Assembly (NCBI RefSeq): GCF_021354595.1
Contig: NZ_JADWYJ010000003.1
Coordinates: 310,001 to 374,000, forward strand
DNA: 64,000 nucleotides
Source of the DNA: Maribellus sp. CM-23
GTDB taxonomy: Bacteria > Bacteroidota > Bacteroidia > Bacteroidales > Prolixibacteraceae
Direction: 5' to 3'
The position numbers and the translations under genes are program-made. Each line of letters begins with the position of its first letter. Position 1 is the first letter of the stretch. The notes beneath the pieces were generated by a model. That model had not been told where the DNA came from, did not search any database, and saw nothing but the letters and a program-made list of their open reading frames with translations. Positions 49,924-62,961 of this stretch are shown piece by piece.

Positions 49924-51129
49924 ATGGAAATATTGAGAGAACTGTTTAACATGACAGCGCTGGGAGATATTACCTGGCAAACACTGATCATGTGGGCGAT
50001 AGCTTTTGTTTTGTTGTACCTCGGAATTAAAAAAGGTTACGAACCTTTGTTGCTGGTTCCCATTGCTTTTGGGGTATTGCTGGCCAACTTTCCGGGTGGA
50101 CAAATGGGGGTTGTGGATGCCCAATTGATTGAACTTGAAGGGCACCGCTATATGAACCTTTTTGAGATTGCGCATGAATACGGGATCATGAATTACCTGT
50201 ATTATTCGTTGATCAAAACGGGTTTGCTGCCCCCCATTATTTTTATGGGCGTGGGAGTGCTGACTGATTTTGGACCGATGCTTCGTAACCTGAAACTGGC
50301 TTTGTTTGGAGCTGCCGCACAGATCGGGATTTTTTCGATTCTACTGGGGGCTGTGGCGGTTGGTTTTACTGCAAAAGAAGCGGCTTCGCTGGGGATTATC
50401 GGAGGTGCTGACGGACCTACGGCGATTTATACCACCATTAAACTGGCTCCGCATTTGCTCGGGCCGATTGCCATTGCCGCGTATTCGTACATGGCGCTGG
50501 TGCCGGTTATTATTCCGCTGGTGGCAAAATTATTTATCTCCAAAAAGGAGTTTGCGATCAACATGAAAGAGATGGATCGGAAATACCCGGCCAAATACGA
50601 GATCAAGAACCTGAAAGCAGCCAAGATCATTTTCCCGATCGCTTTGGGAACGCTGGCGGCTATTATGGTTCCGTCGTCGGTACCGTTGTTGGGGATGTTA
50701 CTTTTTGGAAACCTGATCAAGGAAATTGGTTCATCTACCAGTCGATTGGCCGATGCGGCACAAGGACCGATTATGAACACAGCTACCATCTTTTTGGGAC
50801 TGACCGTTGGCGCCACTATGACCTCGGAAGTATTCCTTTCGGCCAAAACCATTGGCATTGTGGTAGGTGGTTTTGTGGCCTTTGCCATTTCCATTGCCGG
50901 CGGAATTCTGGCGGTGAAAATTTACAATACCTTCTCTAAAAAGAAGATCAATCCGCTTGTGGGAGCAACCGGTTTAAGTGCCGTTCCGATGGCCTCACGT
51001 GTTGCCAATGAGCTGGCTTTGAAATACGATAAAAAGAACCACATTTTGCAGTATTGTATGGCAAGTAATATTTCGGGTGTGATTGGGTCTGCCGTTGCGG
51101 CCGGTGTTCTGATATCGTTTCTGCAATGA
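49924..51129 (+). CDS. oadB: Sodium-pumping decarboxylase beta subunit
   Basis: A 401-aa membrane protein with about nine hydrophobic helices and the sodium-site sequence GIIGGADGPTAIYTT (Asp163). It uses carboxybiotin decarboxylation to drive sodium export. The C-terminal QYCMASNISGVIGSAVAAGVLISF matches the family end. Thirteen bases follow the alpha subunit stop; a terminator follows 36 bases after the beta stop. Confidence 0.95.
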   Translation: MEILRELFNMTALGDITWQTLIMWAIAFVLLYLGIKKGYEPLLLVPIAFGVLLANFPGGQMGVVDAQLIELEGHRYMNLFEIAHEYGIMNYLYYSLIKTGLLPPIIFMGVGVLTDFGPMLRNLKLALFGAAAQIGIFSILLGAVAVGFTAKEAASLGIIGGADGPTAIYTTIKLAPHLLGPIAIAAYSYMALVPVIIPLVAKLFISKKEFAINMKEMDRKYPAKYEIKNLKAAKIIFPIALGTLAAIMVPSSVPLLGMLLFGNLIKEIGSSTSRLADAAQGPIMNTATIFLGLTVGATMTSEVFLSAKTIGIVVGGFVAFAISIAGGILAVKIYNTFSKKKINPLVGATGLSAVPMASRVANELALKYDKKNHILQYCMASNISGVIGSAVAAGVLISFLQ

Positions 51130-51165
51130 GCTTCATGCAGTTTATAGTTATAATAGAATGAAAAA

Positions 51166-51197
51166 CGGGGGCATCGCAAGGTGTTCCCGCTTTTTTT
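51166..51197 (+). terminator. Intrinsic terminator after oadB
   Basis: Stem CGGGGGCA / TGTTCCCG (two G-T pairs) around TCGCAAGG, followed closely by a run of seven T. Confidence 0.85.
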
Positions 51198-51492
51198 GTG
51201 ATAAGGCCGGCGACTCTGTATGAAATTTGCTTTTCGGAAATTTAAATCAAATAGAAGACTGACAACTCAGATTCTACTGATTTTTGCTGTTTGTCAGTGA
51301 GTATTTGTCAAAATCATTGTCATCAGCGTTCTGTTTTCATTAACTACATAACAGAAATGTCTCACTTTTGGGTAATACAATGCCTCATTGCCTGAAAGTA
51401 TAGACACAAAAAATGGGACCACCGTCAGGCGATCCCATTTTTACTTTATTCAATAACTTAATAGAAACTATAAATTTGCTTTTGCTCCTATT
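51198..51492. other. Convergent intergenic region
   Basis: Between the oadB terminator and the GH20 gene, on converging strands. Apart from the terminator hairpin at 51408-51442 nothing is recognised. Confidence 0.5.
51408..51442 (-). terminator. Terminator of the GH20-GH2 operon (bidirectional type)
   Basis: Arms AAAAAATGGGA (51408-51418) and TCCCATTTTT (51433-51442) around CCACCGTCAGGCGA. Read leftwards it stops the GH20 transcript with a run of T; the symmetric form can also back up the oad operon. Confidence 0.85.
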
Positions 51493-53802
51493 TTATTCTA
51501 CTGAAATTTCATCTACAAACAACCAGGCGGGTTTTCCTTCGCCGGCATGTCCTTGCGGGCAGGTGCCAAGGTTTTTAACGGTAACGCGAACAAACCTAGC
51601 TGAAGCCTTCTTCTTTACCATAATGTCTTTGATCTGATTCGCACCGTCCATGGCATTTACTTTGTTTTTCACTGAGCCCACTTTCCTGAAGGTAACGCCA
51701 TCGTTTGAGCTTTCTACCGTAACTTCAATAGGGTAGAAGATCCATGCTCCGGCATTTTGCAGTGTGCCAATGGTAACTTTCGAGAAAGAGGTTTCCTTTC
51801 CAAGATCGAGGGTAGCTACCAGGTCGTCGCCGTTAAATCCTTTCCAGTGGCCGTCGCCATGGTTCGATGAGCCTTTAATCCCGTCAACCAGCGCATATTC
51901 TCCGGTGGAGTTGTAGTACTTGCTGTTCGGAAACTTCATGCTTACCGGGCAGGCAATGGCCTTGTGCATGTAAAAAGTGGAAGACAAAGGTTTGGACATG
52001 GTTTGCCCATTTTTAACCACCACTGCTTTTACCGTTGTCGTTTTTTGAATGTCAAACGGACCGGTATACTTTTCTGAATTTACTCCGGGCTCCGAACCAT
52101 CCGTTGTATAGCGGATTTCGGGTTGCCATGCTTCGGTTGACAGCGTTACTTTTACCGAGCGGTTTTCCGGGTTTAACTCGGGAGAACCTTTTACTTGGAA
52201 AGCACTGGTGGCATAATTGGCACCTGCTTTCTCAAAGCGTTTGTACTGGCTTTCCATTCGTTTTGAAAAGCTGCCCCAGTCTTTGGCATCTTTGGGCGAC
52301 CAGGCAACTTCTGAAAGAGCAGTCATTCGCGGCAGGATCATGTATTCTGCATGTTCCGGTGTTGGAATGTGTTCAGTCCATAAATTTGCCTGTACTCCTA
52401 TAATATGCTTGCTTTCTTCTTCGTTGAGTTCCTGAGGAACGGGATCAAAGCCATAGACCTTTTTTAATGTAATACTTCCGCCAAAAGCTTTGGGTTCCAG
52501 CGAAGGATCGCCCTGGTAATAATCGAAATAACAATAACCGGTTGGCGACATTACCACGTCGTGCCCGGCTTTGGCTGCTTCAATACCGGGTGCGGTACCT
52601 CTCCACGACATAATGGTTGCCGAAGGATTCAAACCTCCCTCCAGGATTTCGTCCCAGCCAATGAGTTGTCTGCCGCAGCTGTTCAGAAATTTTTCGATGC
52701 GCTTGATAAAATAAGCTTGAAGTTCGTGTTCGTCGGCCAGATGTTCGTCTTTCATCCTTTTCTGGCAGAGTTCACATTTCTCCCATTCTGTTTTGGTGGC
52801 TTCGTCGCCGCCAATATGGATAAATGTGGACGGGAAAAGATCCATTACTTCTTTCAGAATATCTTCCAGAACGTTAAAGGTTTCTTCTTTTCCGGCACAA
52901 AAAATATGAGTGATGGGCCAAACACCGCCCGACGGAACCGGCTGGTATTCGCCGGTACACGATAACTCAGGATAAGCAGCCAGTGCAGCCATTGCATGCG
53001 CCGGCATTTCGATCTCGGGCACCACTGTAACATGTTTCTTGCGGGCATATTCCACTACCGAGTTAATTTGTTCCTGGGTGTAAAAGCCGCCGTACTGCGG
53101 TTCGTTTTCTTTCACCGGTGCTTTTCTTGAATTCCAGTCCAGGTCTTCGCGGTCAGCACGAAAGGCGCCAATCTCGGTCAGCTTCGGGTATTTTTTGATT
53201 TCGATTCGCCACCCCTGATCGTCTACCAAATGCCAGTGAAAAACATTCATTTTGTGCATGGCCAGGTAGTCGATGTAGCGGTAGATAAACTCCACCGGAA
53301 AATAGTGGCGCGATACATCCAGCATCATTCCACGCCAGCTGAGGCGGGGATAATCGGTGATGTCCACACAGGGAATGGTTTTTCCATCGCCGGCAGTGAG
53401 CATTTGCCAAAGCGTTTGCACACCATAATACAAACCGGCGGTAGTGTTGGCATTCAGAAATACGCGGTCTTTCTCTACTCTTAGCGAATAGCCTTCCGTA
53501 CCCGTGAGGGCATTTAGCGGATTGTTAAGCTGAACCAGGATATTTCCCGGAATGGCAGGGCCCGATACGGAAACAGCTTCGGGTTTAAACCCGTTGGCAT
53601 CCATGAGCAGGTCCTGTGCCTGCGCCACAAATTCTTTCCCTTCAGCATTGGTAATGTTGAAAAGAATTTTTGTGGAGGGCGTCAGCGTAAAATGGCCATC
53701 CTGCGCAACCACTTTTGCCGGTTGCGGAATTACATCAACTGTTTGGGCGGAAAGTCCCAGGCTGAAAACAGCCAGGAATAACAGTGATACGAGTTTCTTC
53801 AT
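51493..53802 (-). CDS. GH20 beta-N-acetylhexosaminidase
   Basis: A 769-aa exo-enzyme that removes terminal beta-GlcNAc/GalNAc. After a signal peptide (MKKLVSLLFLAVFSLGLSAQ) come the GH20b domain, the catalytic barrel with LSWRGMMLDVSRHYFP and FIHIGGDEATKTEW (Asp333-Glu334 pair of substrate-assisted catalysis), a chitobiase-type C-terminal domain (PEIRYTTDGSEPGVNSEKYTGPF) and a discoidin-like F5/8 domain at about 620-765 (VDGIKGSSNHGDGHWKGFNGDD). The ATG at 53800-53802 is used; a longer frame adds 26 codons without function. It lies 43 bp after the GH2 gene. Confidence 0.95.
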   Translation of the reverse strand: MKKLVSLLFLAVFSLGLSAQTVDVIPQPAKVVAQDGHFTLTPSTKILFNITNAEGKEFVAQAQDLLMDANGFKPEAVSVSGPAIPGNILVQLNNPLNALTGTEGYSLRVEKDRVFLNANTTAGLYYGVQTLWQMLTAGDGKTIPCVDITDYPRLSWRGMMLDVSRHYFPVEFIYRYIDYLAMHKMNVFHWHLVDDQGWRIEIKKYPKLTEIGAFRADREDLDWNSRKAPVKENEPQYGGFYTQEQINSVVEYARKKHVTVVPEIEMPAHAMAALAAYPELSCTGEYQPVPSGGVWPITHIFCAGKEETFNVLEDILKEVMDLFPSTFIHIGGDEATKTEWEKCELCQKRMKDEHLADEHELQAYFIKRIEKFLNSCGRQLIGWDEILEGGLNPSATIMSWRGTAPGIEAAKAGHDVVMSPTGYCYFDYYQGDPSLEPKAFGGSITLKKVYGFDPVPQELNEEESKHIIGVQANLWTEHIPTPEHAEYMILPRMTALSEVAWSPKDAKDWGSFSKRMESQYKRFEKAGANYATSAFQVKGSPELNPENRSVKVTLSTEAWQPEIRYTTDGSEPGVNSEKYTGPFDIQKTTTVKAVVVKNGQTMSKPLSSTFYMHKAIACPVSMKFPNSKYYNSTGEYALVDGIKGSSNHGDGHWKGFNGDDLVATLDLGKETSFSKVTIGTLQNAGAWIFYPIEVTVESSNDGVTFRKVGSVKNKVNAMDGANQIKDIMVKKKASARFVRVTVKNLGTCPQGHAGEGKPAWLFVDEISVE

Positions 53803-53845
53803 TTCTTTACTTGTTTTTACAATTGCTTTTCCTTCCCTAAAATTA

Positions 53846-57061
<3,216 letters not shown>

Positions 57062-57227
57062 CTAAAATTACACGAAGGTGTCATTAATGAAATTTTGACT
57101 GATCTGACTCCACATCCGGTAAATTATTGATCAAAAGTCAATAATGGGGATTTGTTTCATGAAATAAAACTTGTAATGTTTCGATGGGTTATGTAAAATT
57201 GTAAAAATAATTAAGCCAATACTACCC

Positions 57228-59876
57228 ATGCCAAAAACAGTCCGGTTTTTCCTGTTGATCTTCATTTTTACAGGATGCTTCAACAGTAGTTTTTCCCAGG
57301 ATCTTTCTGCTTCCATCGATTCATCATTTCAGTTTTTTGCCAAAAGGCCGCCGATGGAAAAACTATACCTTCACCTCGATCGGAATACCTATTTCACCGG
57401 GGGGACGATTTGGTTCAGAGCTTACCTGGTTAGAGCGAGTGGAAATATGCCGGATGTGTTAAGCAATTTTATTTACGTTGAATTATTTGATAAGGCAGAC
57501 TCGCTGGTTAGCCGGATAAAGATTAAAAAGACAGACGGTGTGTTCAGCGGAAATATAAAACTGGCTCAGGACATGGCGGAGGGCAGTTACTTTATCAGGG
57601 CTTACTCTACCTGGATGTTAAATGCTGGCACCGATTATGCTTTTCACAAGGGCATTTATATCGGGAATTTGCAAACTCACCGGATAAGTTCAAAAATAGA
57701 GATTGGAGAACGGGAGGCTGGCAAAAAAACAGCCACTATTTATTTTGCCGATAAAAAAGGGGAGCCGGTGACCGACACCCGAATTAAGTGCACTTTGCAT
57801 TTGGGGGGTTCTAAGGCGGAAGTTTTAACCCGAAAAACAGGTGAGGACGGGAAAGTGAGTTTTGATTTTGTCCCGGAAAAGGATGCTTACTCCCATCCGT
57901 TTATCGAAGTGGCTTTTGAAGGTAGCTCTGCGGAGTACAGTACAAAATTCTTTCTGGACAGAGAGCCGGAAGAAAAGCTGGATGTGAAGTTCTTCCCCGA
58001 AGGCGGAGACCTTATTGATGGGGTTGGAAACAGGGTAGCGTTCAAAGCCATCGGTGCCGATGGTCTTTCGAAAAACGTTTGGGGAATTGTTTTGAACAGT
58101 AAAAACGATACCGTCACCACCTTGTCAAGTCAGCATCTCGGCATGGGGGCGTTTTACCTGCTTCCGGAAACCGGCGAAGAATACCGCGCCGAAATTTGGG
58201 ATGCAGACAACAATGTGGCAAATTTTAAGCTTCCCCGCCACCTGGAAAAAGGAGCGGCATTGTCGCTGGTAAACAACCGGAAAGCTATTCTCTTAAATGT
58301 AAGGCAGCAAAATATGGAGACTGTTGGCTCGTATTACATTATGGCACACGCAGGCGAAAAATTGATTTTTACACAAAAGCTGGAGGATACCTTTTACAAA
58401 ATTCCAACAGCTATTTTCCCGGAAGGAATAGTAAACTTTGTGCTGCTTAATGAGAAAAAACAGGCCGTTTCGAGCCGGCTCGTATTTATTAAGAAAGGAA
58501 TGAATGCAAATCTTTTGGTGCAGCCTGACAAAGAAAATTACAAAAGGCGCGAGTTGGTTTCGTTGGCTCTTTCGCTGCCACAGGAAGACACAATCGCGTA
58601 CGAAGGCAGTTTTTCGCTGACAGTTACCGACGATTTGGTGGTAGATGTTGATTCTTTATACGATAATATTTATTCCAATTTACTGTTGACTTCCGATTTA
58701 AGCGGGTATGTCGAAAATCCGGGGGCTTATTTTTTGGACGATGCCAACAGTACAAATTTTAATCTCGATTTGCTGATGCTTACCCAAGGCTGGAAACGCT
58801 TTGATGTAAATGAGTTGTTGCAGCGCGGGCTTCCCCCGGCAAAGTACTTTCTGGAACTGGGACAAGCCATTTCGGGCAAGTACGAGAAAATGCTGATGCA
58901 CAGAAATAAAACAACCGAAATCACGGCCTTGGCGGTTGATCCTTTTATTTCTGTCTCTGCTTATACCGATGAGAACAGCAGCTTCCTGTTTAATGAATTG
59001 GATTTTCCTGACAGTACGGTATTTACAGTGCAGGCGCAGCGTTTTACCAATATCAAACAGGAGCCGGCAGGATTGATCCAGTTTGATAAAGATACTTTCC
59101 CTTCTTTCCGGCATTGGGGGATTGTTCCTGAAGAAACGGAAGGTTTTAAAGGCACAGCACTGAAAAATGCTACCGAACGTGTGTATTATGAAGATGGCGG
59201 AAAAATGATTGTGCTGGATGAAATTAGTGTGGAAGCTACCGATAAAACAAAGCATGCTTTGGAAAAAGAATACGGCTTATCGGGCAGTGTTTTTGATGAA
59301 GAAAGAATTTCGAAGTTTTTCCCTACTCCACGATTGTTGGACGCGGTAATTCGCACACTTCCCGGAGTTTCGCGAATTGAAGGTAGCAATGTGTACCTGT
59401 CCAGGGGGAATGGACCTGCAGAAATTCAGGTGGATGGAATGGAGCAAAGTCTGGATGATTTAAGAGACCTGTATTCGGATAACATCGATCATATTGCTTT
59501 GATCGTGGGTGCCGGTGCAGCAGTATACAGCCGGAAAGGTGGCGGCGGTGGCGTTATTATCATCAATCTGAAAGTAGGGGGGGCATTTAAGTACGAGCTG
59601 AAAGGCGTAAAAAAGATTATGCCTTTGGGGTATCAGAAACCCGTGGAGTTTTATGTTCCCAGGTACGAGATCGATTCTGTCCGGCTGGCGAAACAACCCG
59701 ATATGCGTTCTACGGTATACTGGAATCCGAACATCTCGGTGCAGGCCGGCGAGGAAACGCCTGTTCGTTTTTATACGGCTGATCCGTCAACAAGCTATAC
59801 CTATATTATAGAGGGAGTGGGGGAAGACGGCCGTATTTACAGATCGGTCGGGAAGCTCAGGCGCGAAGAGGATTGA
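57228..59876 (+). CDS. MG2-like / TonB-plug domain protein without a barrel
   Basis: An 882-aa secreted protein (signal peptide ending near SFSQD, after a TGC that may be lipidated). The N-terminal part (EKLYLHLDRNTYFTGGTIWFRAYLVRASG, about 43-70) is the MG2/macroglobulin-like domain found in Bacteroidota; several similar beta domains follow. Near residues 690-770 there is a TonB receptor plug (LLDAVIRTLPGVSRIEGSNVYLSRGNGPAEIQVDG ... GAAVYSRKGGGGGVIIINLKVGG), but the protein ends about 110 residues later with no 22-strand barrel. Role unknown; a surface or periplasmic peptide-handling or partner protein is plausible. Confidence 0.8.
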   Translation: MPKTVRFFLLIFIFTGCFNSSFSQDLSASIDSSFQFFAKRPPMEKLYLHLDRNTYFTGGTIWFRAYLVRASGNMPDVLSNFIYVELFDKADSLVSRIKIKKTDGVFSGNIKLAQDMAEGSYFIRAYSTWMLNAGTDYAFHKGIYIGNLQTHRISSKIEIGEREAGKKTATIYFADKKGEPVTDTRIKCTLHLGGSKAEVLTRKTGEDGKVSFDFVPEKDAYSHPFIEVAFEGSSAEYSTKFFLDREPEEKLDVKFFPEGGDLIDGVGNRVAFKAIGADGLSKNVWGIVLNSKNDTVTTLSSQHLGMGAFYLLPETGEEYRAEIWDADNNVANFKLPRHLEKGAALSLVNNRKAILLNVRQQNMETVGSYYIMAHAGEKLIFTQKLEDTFYKIPTAIFPEGIVNFVLLNEKKQAVSSRLVFIKKGMNANLLVQPDKENYKRRELVSLALSLPQEDTIAYEGSFSLTVTDDLVVDVDSLYDNIYSNLLLTSDLSGYVENPGAYFLDDANSTNFNLDLLMLTQGWKRFDVNELLQRGLPPAKYFLELGQAISGKYEKMLMHRNKTTEITALAVDPFISVSAYTDENSSFLFNELDFPDSTVFTVQAQRFTNIKQEPAGLIQFDKDTFPSFRHWGIVPEETEGFKGTALKNATERVYYEDGGKMIVLDEISVEATDKTKHALEKEYGLSGSVFDEERISKFFPTPRLLDAVIRTLPGVSRIEGSNVYLSRGNGPAEIQVDGMEQSLDDLRDLYSDNIDHIALIVGAGAAVYSRKGGGGGVIIINLKVGGAFKYELKGVKKIMPLGYQKPVEFYVPRYEIDSVRLAKQPDMRSTVYWNPNISVQAGEETPVRFYTADPSTSYTYIIEGVGEDGRIYRSVGKLRREED

Positions 59877-60169
59877 TAAAATGGTAGTCGTTTTCGTTTA
59901 ACCTAAGTCCATTGCTAAAAGCTTGGGTTGTTTATTTCCGGGTTTGAGCCTGCGCGGTTGTTACTTATTTTGTCTTTGGTTCATATTTTTAAACGCATTT
60001 ATTGATAGATCACAAAGGTTAAAGTCCGGGATTGGTGTAGTCATATTTTTTTCATGAAATCATTTTGCGATCTTACTTTTTCTTGTTGGATTCAAAATAT
60101 AATTCTATTTTCGTGCACGTACACGGAAACGAGATTTGGATCAGTAACGTATCAATCTAAACAGTAAAA
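59877..60169. other. Intergenic region with uxaE promoter and operator
   Basis: No gene. Its right half carries the elements described for 60083-60125; the left half shows nothing recognised. Confidence 0.5.
60083..60125 (+). promoter_or_regulatory. uxaE promoter with overlapping operator
   Basis: TTG at 60083-60085, 20-bp spacer, TATTTTCG at 60106-60113 (one base off TAnnTTTG), then CGTGCACGTACACG at 60112-60125, a near-palindromic LacI/GntR-style site overlapping the -7 element by two bases. A bound repressor would block transcription. The regulator is not encoded in the window. Confidence 0.5.
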
Positions 60170-61420
60170 ATGGAACTTGGAAAATACAGTTTTGGAGTAG
60201 GAGACCGCTTCAATCACGAAGGAGAAGCGCAGCTAAGTGCGCTTATCATTGCCACTTCAGAGGGAATAGAAATTACCCCGGTATGGAATAAATCGAATCG
60301 CGAGCACAACATCGTTCACTCCGAACCGGAAGGAACAAGAAGAGAAGCCGACAGTGCCGTTAAAAATCAGGGATGGGAAGGCCCTTATTTTGTGGATGCC
60401 GACCACATCAACCTAAGTAATGTAGATCGTTTTATCAATCATTGTGATTTTTTTACGCTGGATGTGGCCATGTATATTGGCAATGAAAGTTCAGCGGAGG
60501 ATATTGCCAGCTTCAAAAACTCATGTAGCGTTTTGGGCATCCAGGTAGAGATTCCGGGAATCGCAGAACCGATCGTTATCACGGATTCGTTACTGGATGA
60601 AGTAGCCGGAAAGTACCTGGCAGCGGTAAAAGAGGCAGGTGAAATTTACCGGCACATTGAATCCTTCAAAGGAAAAGGCAAATTTGTGACCGAAGTTTCG
60701 ATGGATGAAGTGGAAACTCCGCAGACTCCGGTTGACATGTTTTTTATCTTGAAAATGATTGCTGACGAGAATATCCCGGCACAAACCATTGCCCCTAAGT
60801 TTACAGGACGATTTAATAAAGGTGTGGATTACGTGGGCAATGTTGATCAGTTTGCAAAAGAATTTGAGCAGGATGTGTTGGTGATTGATTATGCCGTGAA
60901 AGAGTTTGGATTGCCCGAAGACCTGAAACTCAGTGTGCATTCAGGTTCCGATAAATTTACCATTTACCCGGTTATGGCAGAGATCATCGCGAAATACGAC
61001 AAAGGCATTCATGTAAAAACAGCCGGAACAACCTGGTTGGAAGAGGTGATTGGCTTGGCCATTTCGGGCGATGAGGGATTGGCAGCTGCAAAAGAAATTT
61101 ATGCAAAGGCACTGGCCCGCAAGGATGAATTGTGTGCACCTTATGCCGATGTAATAGATATTGATGATAGCAAATTGCCGACGGTGGAGGAAGTGGAGAG
61201 CTGGACGGGAGAAAAATACGGTGATACTTTACGCCACATTCCCGGTCATCCGGATTACAACCCCAATTTCCGCCAGTTGATTCACGTGGGCTACAAAGTG
61301 GCAGCAGAAATGGGAGAGAGATATACCGATCTGCTCAAAAAACACAGCGAAGTAGTTGGAAGCTGCGTGGAGGAAAATATCTACGAAAGACATTTGAAAA
61401 GACTTTTCGATTTACAATAG
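60170..61420 (+). CDS. uxaE: Tagaturonate epimerase
   Basis: A 416-aa enzyme of the UxaE family, recognised by FGVGDRFNHEGEAQLSALI at the start, WEGPYFVDADHINLSNVDRF, TIAPKFTGRFNKGVDYVGN, LKLSVHSGSDKFTIYPVM and the C-terminal HIPGHPDYNPNFRQLIHVGYKVA. It interconverts tagaturonate and fructuronate, allowing galacturonate and glucuronate routes to share later enzymes. It is cytoplasmic and 48 bp upstream of uxaC. Identity rests on remembered family sequence, since no motif is catalytically defined. Confidence 0.85.
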   Translation: MELGKYSFGVGDRFNHEGEAQLSALIIATSEGIEITPVWNKSNREHNIVHSEPEGTRREADSAVKNQGWEGPYFVDADHINLSNVDRFINHCDFFTLDVAMYIGNESSAEDIASFKNSCSVLGIQVEIPGIAEPIVITDSLLDEVAGKYLAAVKEAGEIYRHIESFKGKGKFVTEVSMDEVETPQTPVDMFFILKMIADENIPAQTIAPKFTGRFNKGVDYVGNVDQFAKEFEQDVLVIDYAVKEFGLPEDLKLSVHSGSDKFTIYPVMAEIIAKYDKGIHVKTAGTTWLEEVIGLAISGDEGLAAAKEIYAKALARKDELCAPYADVIDIDDSKLPTVEEVESWTGEKYGDTLRHIPGHPDYNPNFRQLIHVGYKVAAEMGERYTDLLKKHSEVVGSCVEENIYERHLKRLFDLQ

Positions 61421-61468
61421 TTATAATTTCGGACACCGGATGGCCGGTTTCCGACCAAAAAATATCCT

Positions 61469-62869
61469 ATGAAACCATTTATGGATAAAGACTTTCTTTT
61501 GCAAAACGATGTGGCAAAAGAATTGTATCATAACCACGCGGCGAAAATGCCGGTTTTCGATTACCACTGTCACATCAACCCAAAGGAAATAGCCGAAGAC
61601 AAGCAATTCAAAAATATAACCGAAATCTGGTTGGCGGGCGATCACTACAAATGGCGGGCTATGCGCACCAATGGAGTGGAAGAACGCTATTGTACAGGCG
61701 ATGCCAGTGATTACGAAAAGTTTGAAAAATGGGCCGAAACGGTTCCTAATACCTTGCGGAATCCTTTGTACCACTGGACTCACCTGGAGTTAAGACGATT
61801 TTTCAATGAGGAACGTTTGCTGAGTCCAGACACCGCCAAAGAGATTTGGGAAGCATGCAATGCAAAATTGCAAACACCCGAATATTCGTGTCGGGGGATT
61901 ATAAAAATGGCCAATGTACATACCATCTGTACCACCGATGATCCGGTGGATTCACTGGAATACCACCGGGCCATTAAAGCCGACGGCTTTGAAACGCAGG
62001 TTTTACCTGCCTGGCGCCCTGACAAGGCCATGGCCGTTGAGAATACAAAAGTTTACAACCAGTATCTCGATAAACTTGAGGAAGCAGCCGGTGAAAACAT
62101 TCGTACTTTCTCTGATTTGATGGATGCATTAGATAACCGGCACCAGTTTTTTCACGACAATGGTTGCCGTTTAAGTGATCATGGAGTTGAAACGGTTTTG
62201 GCCGAAGACTATACCGAAGCGGAAATTGAAAAGATTTTTGGGAAAGTAAGAGCCGGAAACGATCTTACGAAAGAGGAGATACGTAAGTTTCAGTCAGCCA
62301 TGTTGTATGAATTCGGAATCATGGATCATTCGCGTGGCTGGACACAACAGTTTCATATCGGGGCACTGCGCAACAACAATACCCGTCTTTTCAAACGTTT
62401 GGGAGCTGATGTGGGATTTGATTCGATCGGCGACCTTGAAATCGCCCGTCCTTTATCCCGCCTGCTCGATCGGTTGGACATGGAAAACAAACTCAGCCAA
62501 ACGATTTTGTACAACCTGAATCCCAAAGACAACGAGATGATCGGGACCATGATCGGAAATTTTCAAGATGGCTCGGTACCCGGTAAAATGCAGTTTGGCT
62601 CGGGGTGGTGGTTCCTCGATCAGAAAGACGGTATGGAAAAACAGATGAATACACTTTCCAACCTTGGTTTGCTAAGTCGTTTTGTGGGAATGTTGACCGA
62701 TTCCCGCAGCTTTTTGTCTTATACTCGTCACGAATATTTCCGCCGTACACTGTGTAATTTGCTTGGGAAAGACGTGGAGAACGGCGAGATTCCGTACGAT
62801 ATGGATTTGTTGGGGAAAATGGTGGAAAACATTTGCTTCAACAATGCGAAAGAATACTTTAAATTTTAG
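61469..62869 (+). CDS. uxaC: Uronate (glucuronate/galacturonate) isomerase
   Basis: A 466-aa amidohydrolase-fold isomerase that turns glucuronate into fructuronate and galacturonate into tagaturonate. Conserved blocks: PVFDYHCHINPKEIAEDKQF (His-X-His), WLAGDHYKWRAMRTNG, ICTTDDPVDSLEYH, LSDHGVETVL, and MLTDSRSFLSYTRHEYFRRTLCN at the end. Intact and of family length. It lies between uxaE and kdgK on the same strand and probably shares the uxaE promoter. Confidence 0.96.
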   Translation: MKPFMDKDFLLQNDVAKELYHNHAAKMPVFDYHCHINPKEIAEDKQFKNITEIWLAGDHYKWRAMRTNGVEERYCTGDASDYEKFEKWAETVPNTLRNPLYHWTHLELRRFFNEERLLSPDTAKEIWEACNAKLQTPEYSCRGIIKMANVHTICTTDDPVDSLEYHRAIKADGFETQVLPAWRPDKAMAVENTKVYNQYLDKLEEAAGENIRTFSDLMDALDNRHQFFHDNGCRLSDHGVETVLAEDYTEAEIEKIFGKVRAGNDLTKEEIRKFQSAMLYEFGIMDHSRGWTQQFHIGALRNNNTRLFKRLGADVGFDSIGDLEIARPLSRLLDRLDMENKLSQTILYNLNPKDNEMIGTMIGNFQDGSVPGKMQFGSGWWFLDQKDGMEKQMNTLSNLGLLSRFVGMLTDSRSFLSYTRHEYFRRTLCNLLGKDVENGEIPYDMDLLGKMVENICFNNAKEYFKF

Positions 62870-62920
62870 TGAAATAAGTATTTAGTAGAAGCAACTGAGT
62901 AGAATATTAGCGTGGATTGC

Positions 62921-62940
62921 TATCTTTGCAATCGATTGCA
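62921..62940 (+). promoter_or_regulatory. kdgK promoter -7 element with overlapping palindromic operator
   Basis: TATCTTTG (62921-62928) matches TAnnTTTG and shares two bases with the perfect 14-bp palindrome TGCAATCGATTGCA (62927-62940). The arrangement mirrors the uxaE site, but the sequence differs, so another regulator of the LacI/GntR type may bind. Confidence 0.6.
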
Positions 62941-62961
62941 TAAAAATATAAAAACTGAATC

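Noticed and set aside
49009..50175. Minus-strand 388-codon frame over oadA/oadB.
   Set aside because: Shadow of the high-quality coding strand, no recognisable protein features.
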